NCBI RefSeq assembly: GCF_000496695.1
Contig: NZ_BAUJ01000004.1
Span: 1-64,000 of the forward strand
DNA length: 64,000 bases
Reading direction: 5' to 3'
Source: Vibrio halioticoli NBRC 102217
GTDB lineage: Bacteria > Pseudomonadota > Gammaproteobacteria > Enterobacterales > Vibrionaceae
Below the pieces are notes generated by a model, which searched no databases, was not told the DNA's origin, and saw nothing but the letters and a program-made list of their open reading frames with translations. The position numbers and the translations under genes are program-made. Below, one piece after another: positions 1-8,399 of the stretch (position 1 is the first letter of the stretch; each line of letters starts with the position of its first letter).

Positions 1-154
1 ACTAAATAACTGGTCATTCTAGCTTGTTAAAATGCTCGATAACGGCGTTAGAATTTTTGATTGTAGAATAACTACTTATCGAAAAATTCTGCCTTGTTCT
101 CGAGTATTTTTCCTGCGCTAGCTCTGATCACTTACTTAGTGTGATTGGTATAAG
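1..154 (-). repeat. Partial Vibrio-type MITE (window-truncated)
   Basis: Read on the minus strand, the element begins at about 154 with CTTATACCAATCACACTAAG and continues through a segment rich in short inverted pieces to the window edge. I recognise this as a small non-coding repeat common in Vibrio intergenic regions. The right terminus is visible; the left terminus lies outside the window, so length and terminal inverted repeats cannot be confirmed. It lies in what would be the leader downstream of the FMN riboswitch. Confidence 0.6.
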
Positions 155-171
155 GCTAGTGGATGAGTTTA

Positions 172-211
172 CGCAAAACACAAAACCGCCTTAAGTGAGG
201 ATCACTAGGCG
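172..211 (-). terminator. Intrinsic terminator of the FMN riboswitch leader
   Basis: On the minus strand CGCCT-AGTG, a five-base loop and CACT-(TA)-AGGCG form a nine-pair stem with a two-base bulge, followed by a T-rich run (GGTTTTGTGTTTTG). It lies 25 bases after the aptamer, the position expected for a transcription-termination expression platform. The antiterminator was not worked out. Confidence 0.55.
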
Positions 212-235
212 TCATTGGGTTAAATCAATTGTGTC

Positions 236-385
236 ACTTCTTTCATCCGGACTATAACCGTCGGCTCTGGATTCACACCAGATCTGCTGTCCCTTAATCG
301 CTACTTATAAAGGTAGAGACTAAGGCGCTCGTGGGCTCAAGCTAGGCTTTTACCACCGGTGGGGAGTTTCACCCCGCCCTGAAGT
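236..385 (-). ncRNA. FMN riboswitch (RFN element)
   Basis: The minus strand carries the conserved RFN blocks in order: AGGGCGGGGTGAAACTCCCC, CACCGGTGGTAAA, GAGCCCACGAGCG, GGACAGCAGATCTGGTGTGA, CCAGAGCCGACGGTTATAGT and CCGGATGAAAGA. The closing P1 stem is ACTTC (385-381) with GAAGT (240-236). Known RFN elements bind FMN and repress riboflavin synthesis or transport genes; in many gammaproteobacteria the target is ribB. No target gene lies in the window because transcription runs off the left edge. Confidence 0.95.
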
Positions 386-391
386 CCGTTT

Positions 392-419
392 AAAGTATCA
401 AATTTTGTGGATGAGGCAA
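392..419 (-). promoter_or_regulatory. Candidate promoter of the FMN riboswitch transcript
   Basis: A minus-strand TTGCCT (419-414) and TACTTT (397-392) with a 16-base spacer would start transcription just before the aptamer. The match to sigma70 is moderate and the call rests mainly on position. Confidence 0.35.
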
Positions 420-516
420 ATCTGTTTATTGAGATTGTGGGTATTTGTTGGTGGGGGGAAAACCAATCAGCCCCTCTTATTTAAAACCAATGCAGTGATA
501 AACAAACACCTAACGC

Positions 517-549
517 AAAAAAGGAGTTCAATAATGAACTCCTTTTATT
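517..549. terminator. Bidirectional terminator
   Basis: A perfect stem AAAAGGAGTTCA / TGAACTCCTTTT with loop ATAA, flanked by A and T runs on both sides. It lies 67 bases beyond the stop of the symporter gene and would end its minus-strand transcription before the riboswitch promoter. Confidence 0.85.
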
Positions 550-615
550 CAGCACCACAAAGCCACGATGATTTGACCGTGAGGTTTAAATTGCGATCAT
601 TAACTAGACTAGAGC

Positions 616-2046
616 TTAAAGCTTCTTAGAAATCAGCGCCGTGCTACCGATAATAACCAAAGCCAAAATCATGATAGCGCCTTTGCCGCTTTCAAATCCG
701 CTCAATATGCCCGCACAAGCTACCACGGCAACCGCAAATGGAATCACGTATTTAACTAGGTTGTACCAAAGGCCAAACAGAGGGAAAGAGACTTTGCCAT
801 TGTTGGTGATTTCTTTTTCCAAATCGATACGATTTAAACGCCAGCCCGCAAAGATACAGATAAACATGCCGCCAACCGCTAGGAATACTTTATCAGTCAG
901 AAGGTCGAAAATATCAAACACGCCTGTATCGAACAGTTTTGGTCCAATGCCACCAAGAGAGAGTGACGCAAATACACACATCACAGCCATTACGCAACTT
1001 GCAGAAAGTACCGCTGTTACACGTTTCATGCCTTTTTCTTCAATAAGGTAAGAAACCACAACTTCAAGTAGTGAAACAGAAGAGGTCAGTGCCGCTACTG
1101 TTAGGCCGACAAAGAACATCAGGGCAAATAGCAAACCTACGTGTCCCATTTCAGCAAATAGCTGTGGCACAACAACGAATACTAGGCCTGGGCCTGCTGC
1201 CGGTTCCATGTTAAAGGCAAACATTGCAGGGAACATGGCGATACCTGCCAGTAATGCAACTGCGGTATCCATGCCAACAACCATACCTGTGGTTTGTACT
1301 AGGTTTTCTTTCTTCTTCAGGTAGCTACCATAAGTAATCATCGCGCCCATACCTAGAGATAGAGAGAAGAAGGCTTGACCAAGTGCGGCCAGTACAACAT
1401 GGCTGTCTACTTTGCTGAAATCAGGTTTAAACAGGAACTCAAGACCGGCACTTGCGCCCGGTAGTGTAAGCCCTTTAACCGCAACTACGATAAGGATAAG
1501 GAACAGTAGAGGCATAAGGATCTTGCCTGCTTTTTCTATACCACCTGAAATGCCTTTACTCACAATCACAATGTTGAGGACTAGGTAAGCTGCCATCCAT
1601 AGTAGTGGCTGCACAGGATCAGAAATAAATCCGCCGAAGCTGTCACCGATGGCTTCTGGAGTATCGAGTAAGCCAGTGGCTATCTTTGGTACGTAGGCCA
1701 GTGCCCAACCGCCGACAACTGGGTAAAACCCCATGATTAATAGACCACTAAGCACGCCGATAATACCGACAAAACTCCAACGTTTATCCGTAGATTTAAA
1801 AGAGCCTACGACAGAGCGACTTGTATGACGACCGATGGCAAATTCTGTTAGCATGACACTAAAACCAATCACAATAACAAAGGCAAGATAGATAAGTACA
1901 AAAGCACCGCCACCGTTTTCACCAGCTGTGTATGGGAATTTCCAAATATTACCAAGACCAACAGCCGAACCTGCTGCTGCCATTACAAATCCAAGTTTTG
2001 AACCCCAGTTATCACGAGGGGCTGCGGTTGTATTTCCAGTCGCCAC
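616..2046 (-). CDS. Sodium-dependent transporter, NSS/SNF family
   Basis: A 476-residue integral membrane protein of the neurotransmitter:sodium symporter family (LeuT fold), which imports amino acids or related solutes with Na+ across the inner membrane. The first membrane helix carries the family signature with the unwound G-N-I-W-K-F-P-Y segment around residues 30-40, and about 11-12 hydrophobic segments follow. The substrate cannot be read from the sequence. The start is a GTG with GGAGA five bases upstream. The gene is monocistronic: a strong terminator follows and 350 non-coding bases precede it. Confidence 0.9.
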   Translation of the reverse strand: MATGNTTAAPRDNWGSKLGFVMAAAGSAVGLGNIWKFPYTAGENGGGAFVLIYLAFVIVIGFSVMLTEFAIGRHTSRSVVGSFKSTDKRWSFVGIIGVLSGLLIMGFYPVVGGWALAYVPKIATGLLDTPEAIGDSFGGFISDPVQPLLWMAAYLVLNIVIVSKGISGGIEKAGKILMPLLFLILIVVAVKGLTLPGASAGLEFLFKPDFSKVDSHVVLAALGQAFFSLSLGMGAMITYGSYLKKKENLVQTTGMVVGMDTAVALLAGIAMFPAMFAFNMEPAAGPGLVFVVVPQLFAEMGHVGLLFALMFFVGLTVAALTSSVSLLEVVVSYLIEEKGMKRVTAVLSASCVMAVMCVFASLSLGGIGPKLFDTGVFDIFDLLTDKVFLAVGGMFICIFAGWRLNRIDLEKEITNNGKVSFPLFGLWYNLVKYVIPFAVAVVACAGILSGFESGKGAIMILALVIIGSTALISKKL

Positions 2047-2396
2047 AATGTCTCCAAATTATCTGTTATGTGTAGAACTAGGCGCTAAAAAAGAGAGTGT
2101 AAACAAAAGTGTACACTTATATAAAAATTAACTCACGCTCTAGGTGTGGCAAGTTAATCAGTTTGTAGGTAAAGTTGAAACCCTGAAAATTGTATTTATG
2201 AGCGCTTGATTTGAAAAATGTGATCAAGAGCTTATTTATTGTGTAAATCTTTGTTTATTCCCCTTCCTCCGCATTGTAAAAGCCTTTTCTAATTTCAGTA
2301 AGATATTGATATTTATAAAATGCGACTGAATATTCACTTTAACCTCATAAATATCCCGTTCAATTATTATTGTGATAAAACCCACCTTTCTATGGG
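2047..2396. other. Intergenic region upstream of the symporter
   Basis: This AT-rich stretch must contain the symporter promoter and the 3' end of the LysR transcript. I see no convincing gene, intrinsic terminator or known RNA in it. A 60-codon open frame here has no ribosome-binding site and overlaps the lysR 3' end. Confidence 0.5.
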
Positions 2397-3344
2397 CTAA
2401 GTCTGCACCATATACCATTCAAAATCATGGCTAAGCCTTTGTAATGTATCGAGCTCTTTCTTTGTCTCACTTTGTATCCATTGGCTTATGTCGGCGACGA
2501 TAGTTGACGTGCTTCTGCAATGGCAAAAGTATTGCCAAGCGCTGGGCTGAATTTGTGCTTTGTTAGGGCAAACTAGATAGCCATGTTCTAGCTCTGGCAA
2601 GATGAGCAGTAAATCAGTCACGGTGACGCCTTGTCCTGATAAGCAGGCACTTAATGCCAGATCTAAGGTAAAGAAGGTGGTATTGCGCACCTTAATGGCA
2701 TCTTGATGCCCAACAGTGCTGAGCCATGTTTTCCAATCGTGATGATCAAGGGTAGGGTGCAAGCGAGGCAAACGCAGTAGGGCATCAAAATTGGGGTCAT
2801 GGGCATATAACTCTTGTGAGCATACTGGAGCCATATACTCATCTCTTAAAAAGAGCACATCGCTGCGATCTTTATAACGATGAGGCACGCGTGAATTTAA
2901 GATCAATAGGTCATAGTCGGTTGAGCTTAGCGCTTCGTCTTCTTCAATGGTTGGGATCACCACAATTTCATACTCAGGGTAACGCTCTTGTAACTGCTGG
3001 ATCTTAGGCAATAAGGATCGCGTGGCATAACTTAACGCCGCTTTTATTACGATGCGCTTTTGTGTCTCAGGTCGCCACGACTCAAGTAGTGTCTGTATGT
3101 TTTGATAGTTTCTTTGCAATACAGCAAACAATTCACTGCCTTGCGCCGTCAACTCGATACTGCGATGTTTGCGGATAATAAGGTTAACCCCAATCCCTTG
3201 TTCCAACTGCTTTATTTGGCGACTGACGGCACTTTGCGTGACATTTTGCTCGTTGGCGGCTTCGGTAAAGCTTAAGTGCCTTGCCACACTTTCAAACATT
3301 TTTAGGCTGTTGTGAGAATAGGGAATGTCTGGATACGATTTCAT
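2397..3344 (-). CDS. LysR family transcriptional regulator
   Basis: A DNA-binding regulator with an N-terminal winged helix-turn-helix (about residues 10-65: SFTEAANEQNVTQSAVSRQI, then a linker helix) and a C-terminal periplasmic-binding-like effector domain. It matches the GcvA-like LysR layout at 315 residues. I prefer the ATG at 3344; an in-frame TTG at 3365 adds seven residues and has no better ribosome-binding site. It is divergent from the MATE exporter gene, with a 45-bp dyad between them, so it probably controls that gene and itself. The inducer is unknown. Confidence 0.9.
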   Translation of the reverse strand: MKSYPDIPYSHNSLKMFESVARHLSFTEAANEQNVTQSAVSRQIKQLEQGIGVNLIIRKHRSIELTAQGSELFAVLQRNYQNIQTLLESWRPETQKRIVIKAALSYATRSLLPKIQQLQERYPEYEIVVIPTIEEDEALSSTDYDLLILNSRVPHRYKDRSDVLFLRDEYMAPVCSQELYAHDPNFDALLRLPRLHPTLDHHDWKTWLSTVGHQDAIKVRNTTFFTLDLALSACLSGQGVTVTDLLLILPELEHGYLVCPNKAQIQPSAWQYFCHCRSTSTIVADISQWIQSETKKELDTLQRLSHDFEWYMVQT

Positions 3345-3390
3345 TGTAACTTCACATGACTTCAAGTAATGCCAAGAGGCGTAAATGTTA

Positions 3391-3435
3391 ATTGAATGCT
3401 AGCTCAATAATCATTACTTTGGCTAGCTATTCAAT
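3391..3435. promoter_or_regulatory. Inverted repeat in the lysR-MATE divergent promoter region
   Basis: ATTGAATGCTAGC (3391-3403) and GCTAGCTATTCAAT (3422-3435) form an inverted repeat with one base of length difference and an 18-base centre. It lies within the 100-bp divergent intergenic region, where LysR-type regulators bind. Assignment as the regulator's site is inference. Confidence 0.4.
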
Positions 3436-3444
3436 GAGGTCATT

Positions 3445-4791
3445 ATGAAAAACATTTTAAAATTGGCGTTGCCACTTACATTATCCCAACTCATCGGTAT
3501 GGCATTGGTGCTCACCGACGTATGGATGATGTCTCACATTAGTGTCGCTGATTTGGCTGCTGGTGGACTGGGTGCTTCGGTGTATTCGTTTGTTTTTCTT
3601 GTGGCAGGAAGCATTGTCGGTTGTGTCGCCAACCTAATTGCGATTGCTTATGGACAAAGTATTGCCCGTCCGGAGTTTGGTCATCAGCAGATACGTTTTG
3701 CAGTAAAAGGGGCGGTCATGCTTTCTGTACTATTAAGCATCGCCCTCACGTTCAGTTTTCATTTTGCGCCACAATTGTTAATCGAGGCGAAGCAATCACC
3801 TGAAGTAGTTGCCGTCGCAATGCAATATTTGAATGCGCTTAAATGGGCCATGTTGCCTACTTTATTGCTATTGGTACTCAGAGGATTAACCAGCACTTTT
3901 GGTGATGTACGCTCTGTGATGATCATGTCTATTATTACGGTGTTCATCAATGTACCCATTAGTTACTTCATGGCCTTTAATTTGCAGTGGGGCATTGCCG
4001 GGCTAGGTTATGGCACCGCGTTATCGGCTTGGATTGTGCTTTTAGGTTACGGATTTTGGGTATTTCGCCAACATAAATACCTGCGATTTTCTCCTTGGAT
4101 AAATACCGATGAATACTCAGCAAAACTGCTATTACCTATGCTAGCCATGGGAAGCCCAATTGCGTTAGCCGCTTTACTAGAGCATGGGTTGATTTATGGC
4201 GGCACCTTGATGGCAGGAAGTATCAGCGTGGCATCTTTGGCGTTACACCAAATTATGTTGCAGTGCTTATCCTTTACTTGGAATGTGAATTTTGGCTTTG
4301 CTCAAGCATCAGCCATTTTGGTGGGTAAAGAATACGGCGCCAATAACTTTGCGGGCATCAAGAAAATAGCCAGTAAGAGCTTTATTGCAGTCACTATATT
4401 AAGCCTAGTGATTGCCAGTGCCTTTGCGATTTGGCCCGAAGTGATTGCTAATTTATTCCAACTCGATAGTGGCAGCAGTCACGAGCTTAGCGATATGCTG
4501 GTTTCTGTCATCTGGGTAGTGGCGTTGTGCTTTGTCGTAGATGCATGGCAATTGCTTGCCATTAACCTACTGCGCGGCATGAAGATAGTCGTGGTCCCTA
4601 CCATTATAACGGCAATTGGCTACTGGGTATTTGGTCTTCCTGCTGCTTGGTTTTTGATGAAAAGTTACGGCCTAGCGGGCATTTGGGGCGGGATTGGCAT
4701 TGGACTTGGCGTAACCGGTATATTGCTGTTACTTGTGCTTATTTTTGAAACTCGACGTATTGGATTAGTGAAATTAGTGCCGGCGCTATAA
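3445..4791 (+). CDS. MATE family efflux transporter
   Basis: A 448-residue polytopic inner-membrane protein with about 12 hydrophobic segments in two similar halves, typical of the multidrug and toxic compound extrusion family (Na+- or H+-coupled drug export). The N-terminal LPLTLSQLIGMALVLTDVWM segment is the usual MATE first helix. The ATG is preceded by a GAGG ribosome-binding site. Divergent from the LysR gene, which suggests inducible export of an effector. Which compounds are exported cannot be told. Confidence 0.9.
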   Translation: MKNILKLALPLTLSQLIGMALVLTDVWMMSHISVADLAAGGLGASVYSFVFLVAGSIVGCVANLIAIAYGQSIARPEFGHQQIRFAVKGAVMLSVLLSIALTFSFHFAPQLLIEAKQSPEVVAVAMQYLNALKWAMLPTLLLLVLRGLTSTFGDVRSVMIMSIITVFINVPISYFMAFNLQWGIAGLGYGTALSAWIVLLGYGFWVFRQHKYLRFSPWINTDEYSAKLLLPMLAMGSPIALAALLEHGLIYGGTLMAGSISVASLALHQIMLQCLSFTWNVNFGFAQASAILVGKEYGANNFAGIKKIASKSFIAVTILSLVIASAFAIWPEVIANLFQLDSGSSHELSDMLVSVIWVVALCFVVDAWQLLAINLLRGMKIVVVPTIITAIGYWVFGLPAAWFLMKSYGLAGIWGGIGIGLGVTGILLLLVLIFETRRIGLVKLVPAL

Positions 4792-4904
4792 TTTGTGTAT
4801 GCATGACACTTTTGGGTGCTTTCCTAACTTGAGATCTAGATATACGTGTAAGCTTTCTGGTTTGGTATACTCATTCTTAAATCAATACAAAGGATGAGTT
4901 TACT

Positions 4905-5165
4905 ATGTCAAAAACCGCTAAGATCCATAACGAAGACAAGCTAGTTAAAAAAGCAATAGAAGTCGGTTTTAAGATGGCAAAGATGCAAGGGTTTGATTTG
5001 CCAAGTTCGACACAGCCTTTAAAAGTACAATCTGTCTACCTATTCTTAGTCGGCGTAAAACAAATCGCCCCTCTCCCAGAAGACAAACAAGACGGCCCAA
5101 ACATCAAAAAACGCCTAGCCCTATGGATGCACAAAGCACTCCCAGACAACGACCCCCTAAAATAA
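4905..5165 (+). CDS. DUF5062 family protein
   Basis: An 86-residue soluble, basic protein that I recognise as the small DUF5062 family found in Vibrio and relatives; no function is established. It has no signal peptide, membrane helix or cysteine motif. The ATG has AAAGGATG about ten bases upstream and a TATACT-like -10 hexamer at about 4866. The gene stands alone, convergent with the ABC operon; a 23-bp dispersed repeat begins 15 bases after its stop. Confidence 0.8.
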   Translation: MSKTAKIHNEDKLVKKAIEVGFKMAKMQGFDLPSSTQPLKVQSVYLFLVGVKQIAPLPEDKQDGPNIKKRLALWMHKALPDNDPLK

Positions 5166-5179
5166 CAGGCTCTCATTGC

Positions 5180-5202
5180 GGGGTCAGGTCTTGAAATTTG
5201 CA
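5180..5202 (+). repeat. 23-bp dispersed repeat, copy 1
   Basis: Identical to eight other copies between here and 18443 (core TCAGGTCTTGAAATTTGCA preceded by GGGG). It lies between the convergent DUF5062 gene and the ABC operon. Confidence 0.95.
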
Positions 5203-5232
5203 CTTATCATACTTTTAAGGCTTGAATGGATG

Positions 5233-5282
5233 AACGATGTTTCTTACTTTTGAATTCGATAACTAAAGCAAGAAACATCGTT
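5233..5282. repeat. Long inverted repeat after the ABC operon
   Basis: AACGATGTTTCTT (5233-5245) and AAGAAACATCGTT (5270-5282) are perfect 13-base arms around 24 bases. The dyad begins 13 bases beyond the operon's last stop. There is no T run, so it may be a factor-dependent terminator or RNA-stabilising hairpin, or the terminus of a decayed element. Confidence 0.55.
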
Positions 5283-5294
5283 AAATAGGCAGAT

Positions 5295-6680
5295 TTAATG
5301 AAGCTGAATCACCGAGTCACATCGTTTCGCAATAAGCTCGGGGTCATGACTGACCATCAATAATGCACAGCCTTGTTCTTTTGCTAGGTTGACCAATAAC
5401 TCGGTCACTTCTTTGGCAATGATAGGATCAAGACGAGACGTGGGTTCATCGGCAAATAGAAACACGGGCTCTAGCAACAAAGCGCGTAAAATCGCAAAGC
5501 GTTGCAGTTCACCTCCTGAAACAGCGGTACTTTTCCTCTCTAATAATTCTGGATCTAATTTAAGCTTTTGCATGAGAGGTGAGATTTTTGCTCGGTCTAA
5601 TTTATGCAGTTTGACCAGGTCGTCAAGCAATGTCCCCAAGGTGACACTGGCAGTAAAAGCCGAAGGTGGATCTTGAAATAGCTTTTGCCATTGGTAAGGT
5701 TTATCGCCACGTGTTAACTTGTGGATGTTGCCACTCAAAGCAGGTAAAAGCCCAAGTAAAGTATCGCCTAAGGTGCTTTTACCGCAGCCACTGTCTCCGA
5801 CAACACCCATCACTTCACCGGCATGTAAAGTTAAGTTGATGCTGTGTGATAAAGGCTGGTGGTTGCGACCAATAGCCAGTTTGCTAACGTCTAATATCGG
5901 CTTACCTAAAGGCTGAGTGTGATTAAGTTTATCCCAATGACGAGGGTCAGCCGCAATCAATGCTTTGGTATATGGATGCTTTGCAGAAGTTAGAATTTGT
6001 TGAGCGCTACCTTGTTCAACTACCACACCCTCTTTCATGACTATAATATCGCCACCGAGTTGACGGGCAACTTCAATGTCATGAGTGATGGTCAGTAATC
6101 CCCCCCCTTGAGAGCTCTGTTGCAGCAATTGAATAATGTCATTTCGACGGCTGAAATCTAAACCTTTGGTCGGCTCATCCGCTAAAATAAGTCTAGCTCC
6201 GCCGGCGGTTGCAGCGGTAACCGCCAGACGTTGTGCCATACCGCCAGAAAGCTGGCCTGGACGCTTAAATGCACTCTCTTTTAATCCCACTTTTTCGAGG
6301 TCAGCAATCGAGGCATTAAACGCATCTTCCGCGCATTTTGTATGTATCTCTTCATACACTTCCGATACTTGTTGATAGCTAGGCATTAATGGATCTAAGG
6401 CTCGCCATGGCTCTTGTGGCAACATAATCATTTGTCGTCCCCACAATTTACTCAAGCTTGTTTTGCTGTGTTGCTGAGTAAAAACTTCAACTTGGCCAAA
6501 TTGTTGTAACGACTCAGGAAGTAACCCAATAATCGCTTGTGCAAGAAGGCTTTTCCCTGAACCGGTTTGCCCAAGAATCGTTAATGGACGGTCTTGATAC
6601 AACTCAAGCGATAGTGGTTGTAACAGTGTGACGTCGCCAATACTAATGGAGAGTTCAGTCAGACGAATTAATGGATTCAC
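5295..6680 (-). CDS. Peptide/nickel-type ABC transporter, fused double ATPase
   Basis: Two complete ABC ATPase domains in one 461-residue chain, the fused equivalent of the DppD+DppF or NikD+NikE pair. Domain 1 (about 1-230) has GQTGSGKS, LSGGMAQR and a Walker B LADEPT; domain 2 (about 260-461) has GDSGCGKS, SGGELQRF and LFADEPT. It powers import through the two permeases encoded just upstream. The start is a GTG that lies inside the 3' end of the permease gene (26-base overlap), which implies translational coupling. Last gene of the operon. Confidence 0.9.
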   Translation of the reverse strand: MNPLIRLTELSISIGDVTLLQPLSLELYQDRPLTILGQTGSGKSLLAQAIIGLLPESLQQFGQVEVFTQQHSKTSLSKLWGRQMIMLPQEPWRALDPLMPSYQQVSEVYEEIHTKCAEDAFNASIADLEKVGLKESAFKRPGQLSGGMAQRLAVTAATAGGARLILADEPTKGLDFSRRNDIIQLLQQSSQGGGLLTITHDIEVARQLGGDIIVMKEGVVVEQGSAQQILTSAKHPYTKALIAADPRHWDKLNHTQPLGKPILDVSKLAIGRNHQPLSHSINLTLHAGEVMGVVGDSGCGKSTLGDTLLGLLPALSGNIHKLTRGDKPYQWQKLFQDPPSAFTASVTLGTLLDDLVKLHKLDRAKISPLMQKLKLDPELLERKSTAVSGGELQRFAILRALLLEPVFLFADEPTSRLDPIIAKEVTELLVNLAKEQGCALLMVSHDPELIAKRCDSVIQLH

Positions 6681-7464
6681 GGCGAGTACCTGCTAAAAGA
6701 TGAAAACCTAAGACCAACAGCGCCACCACAATAAGAGGCTGGGCTAATACCCATGGAGCTTGTACATAATAAGGAAAGAGCTCAACACTCATTAATCCTA
6801 ATTCGGCAAGGGGAGGCTGAATACCGACCGACACAAAACCTAAAGAGGCCATCATCAAAATGGCATTGGCTCCTCCAAATGCGGCCATGGTAAAGACCGA
6901 AGGTGACAGCGTTGGCCAAATATGACGTTTGAACTGATACCATTTTGCAAAGCCCATCATGGCTGAAAGTTGTCTTTCTGGGCTACTAATCAGAGTTTTG
7001 GTGATTGCTCTGGTGACGCGATAATATTCCACCCATTGTACTAGAGCAATGGCCAGAAAAAGCACCAGAAATGAACCTGGAGCAATGGCTGATAGCAGCA
7101 GAACGAGAACTAATCCTGGCAGCGCTAATAGAATATTCACTATAACGTCCAGACCTTGCTCAATTCGACCTCCAGACCAAGCCGAACAAACGCCAAGGGC
7201 AACCCCAAGAATGGATGATGTAAATACACACAACAAACTTAGCGAGAAAGAAAGTGCTATGGCACTGGCTACGCGCGTTGCCATATCACGACCAAAATGG
7301 TCCGTTCCTAGCCAATGTTCACTATTTGGCAGCATAAGACGCATGGATAAATTTTGTTCTTCAATGCTATAGGGTGATAGCCAGCCAGTCACAATAGAAA
7401 ATGCAAATAAGCTCACTAAAATAAGCAAACCCATTTGTTGATTGAAGGTTATTTTTGTCATCAT
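6655..7464 (-). CDS. Peptide/nickel-type ABC transporter permease (DppC-like)
   Basis: Inner-membrane permease with about six hydrophobic segments and the binding-protein-dependent transport signature near residues 150-230. The N-terminal GTDHFGRDMATR motif is typical of the DppC/OppC/NikC partner subunit. I place the start at ATG 7464, whose ATGA overlaps the stop of the upstream permease; the longer open frame from 7500 would overlap that gene by 40 bases without a ribosome-binding site. About 269 residues, slightly shorter than DppC. Confidence 0.88.
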   Translation of the reverse strand: MMTKITFNQQMGLLILVSLFAFSIVTGWLSPYSIEEQNLSMRLMLPNSEHWLGTDHFGRDMATRVASAIALSFSLSLLCVFTSSILGVALGVCSAWSGGRIEQGLDVIVNILLALPGLVLVLLLSAIAPGSFLVLFLAIALVQWVEYYRVTRAITKTLISSPERQLSAMMGFAKWYQFKRHIWPTLSPSVFTMAAFGGANAILMMASLGFVSVGIQPPLAELGLMSVELFPYYVQAPWVLAQPLIVVALLVLGFHLLAGTRRESINSSD

Positions 7465-8399
7465 TGTTCTTGTTGCCCTCGCGGATCTATCCAGTAGCAC
7501 ATTAGGTCTATTACGCCGTTAAGCAGTACAAACAATATTCCCATAGTCAGAGCGCAGCCTTGAATTACCGGTATATCACGAGCAAAAATAGCGTGCGCTA
7601 AGCCATGACCGACTCCAGGCCAAGAAAATAACGACTCAATCATAACGATACCTTCAATGACGCCCACCAGTTGAATACCAATAAAGGCGATGACTGGAAC
7701 CGCGATATTGCGTATGCCATGTCTGATAAAGGTTTGTAAGTTGGAGAGCCCTTTAACACGAGAAAACTGGTAAAAAGGGGACTGCAATACTTTTAATACA
7801 CTGCTATGCACCACGCGGTTAGAAACGGCGGCTAAGCTAATCGCTAGGGTTAAACTCGGTAGTACCAAATGCTTCCATGAGCCAAAGCCGGCCACAGGAA
7901 ATAGTTGAAAATTCATCGCAAAAATAACAATTAACACTAGCCCTAGCACAAATACCGGCAAAGCTTTAACAGCGGTGGAAATCCAGACTAACACCGTATT
8001 GATGAGCCCACCTTTTTGTGCCGACCAAATACCTAGAGGCAGTGCAATAAGGGCCGATAGTGAGATCCCAACGAGCGCCAATAAAAGAGAATGCCCCAGC
8101 TGATGTTGCACGGTTTCAATCACAGGCAAACCACTAACCAGCGAATGCCCTAGATTGAATTGCAATAGGTCGCCAAGCCAACTTAGATAGCTATGCACCC
8201 AACTTTCACCTAATTGCAGTTCTTGCCTTACTATTTCAGCGGCAGCGCTATCAACATTGTCTTGTCCGTAACGACTGGCCGCAATACGATAGGCCATATC
8301 ACCGGGTAAACTGCGCATCAAGATGAAGGTGAGCGTACCCACCCCCCATGCCACAAGAATGAGCTGATAGACCCGCTTTTTAAGCAAGTTCCATATCAT
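7461..8399 (-). CDS. Peptide/nickel-type ABC transporter permease (DppB-like)
   Basis: A 312-residue permease with the N-terminal MIWNLLKKRVYQLILVAWGV helix and the PGDMAYR loop characteristic of DppB/OppB/NikB subunits, plus five further membrane segments. It pairs with the DppC-like protein to form the channel. Its ATG overlaps the TAA of the binding-protein gene by one base (TAATG). Third-to-last position in a four-gene operon ordered binding protein, permease, permease, ATPase. Confidence 0.88.
   Translation of the reverse strand: MIWNLLKKRVYQLILVAWGVGTLTFILMRSLPGDMAYRIAASRYGQDNVDSAAAEIVRQELQLGESWVHSYLSWLGDLLQFNLGHSLVSGLPVIETVQHQLGHSLLLALVGISLSALIALPLGIWSAQKGGLINTVLVWISTAVKALPVFVLGLVLIVIFAMNFQLFPVAGFGSWKHLVLPSLTLAISLAAVSNRVVHSSVLKVLQSPFYQFSRVKGLSNLQTFIRHGIRNIAVPVIAFIGIQLVGVIEGIVMIESLFSWPGVGHGLAHAIFARDIPVIQGCALTMGILFVLLNGVIDLMCYWIDPRGQQEQ

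Noticed and set aside
405-629. 74-codon plus-strand open frame
   Set aside because: It overlaps the riboswitch promoter and the terminator hairpin, encodes no recognisable protein and has no ribosome-binding site.
2236-2418. 60-codon minus-strand open frame
   Set aside because: It overlaps the end of the LysR gene and shows no coding signal.
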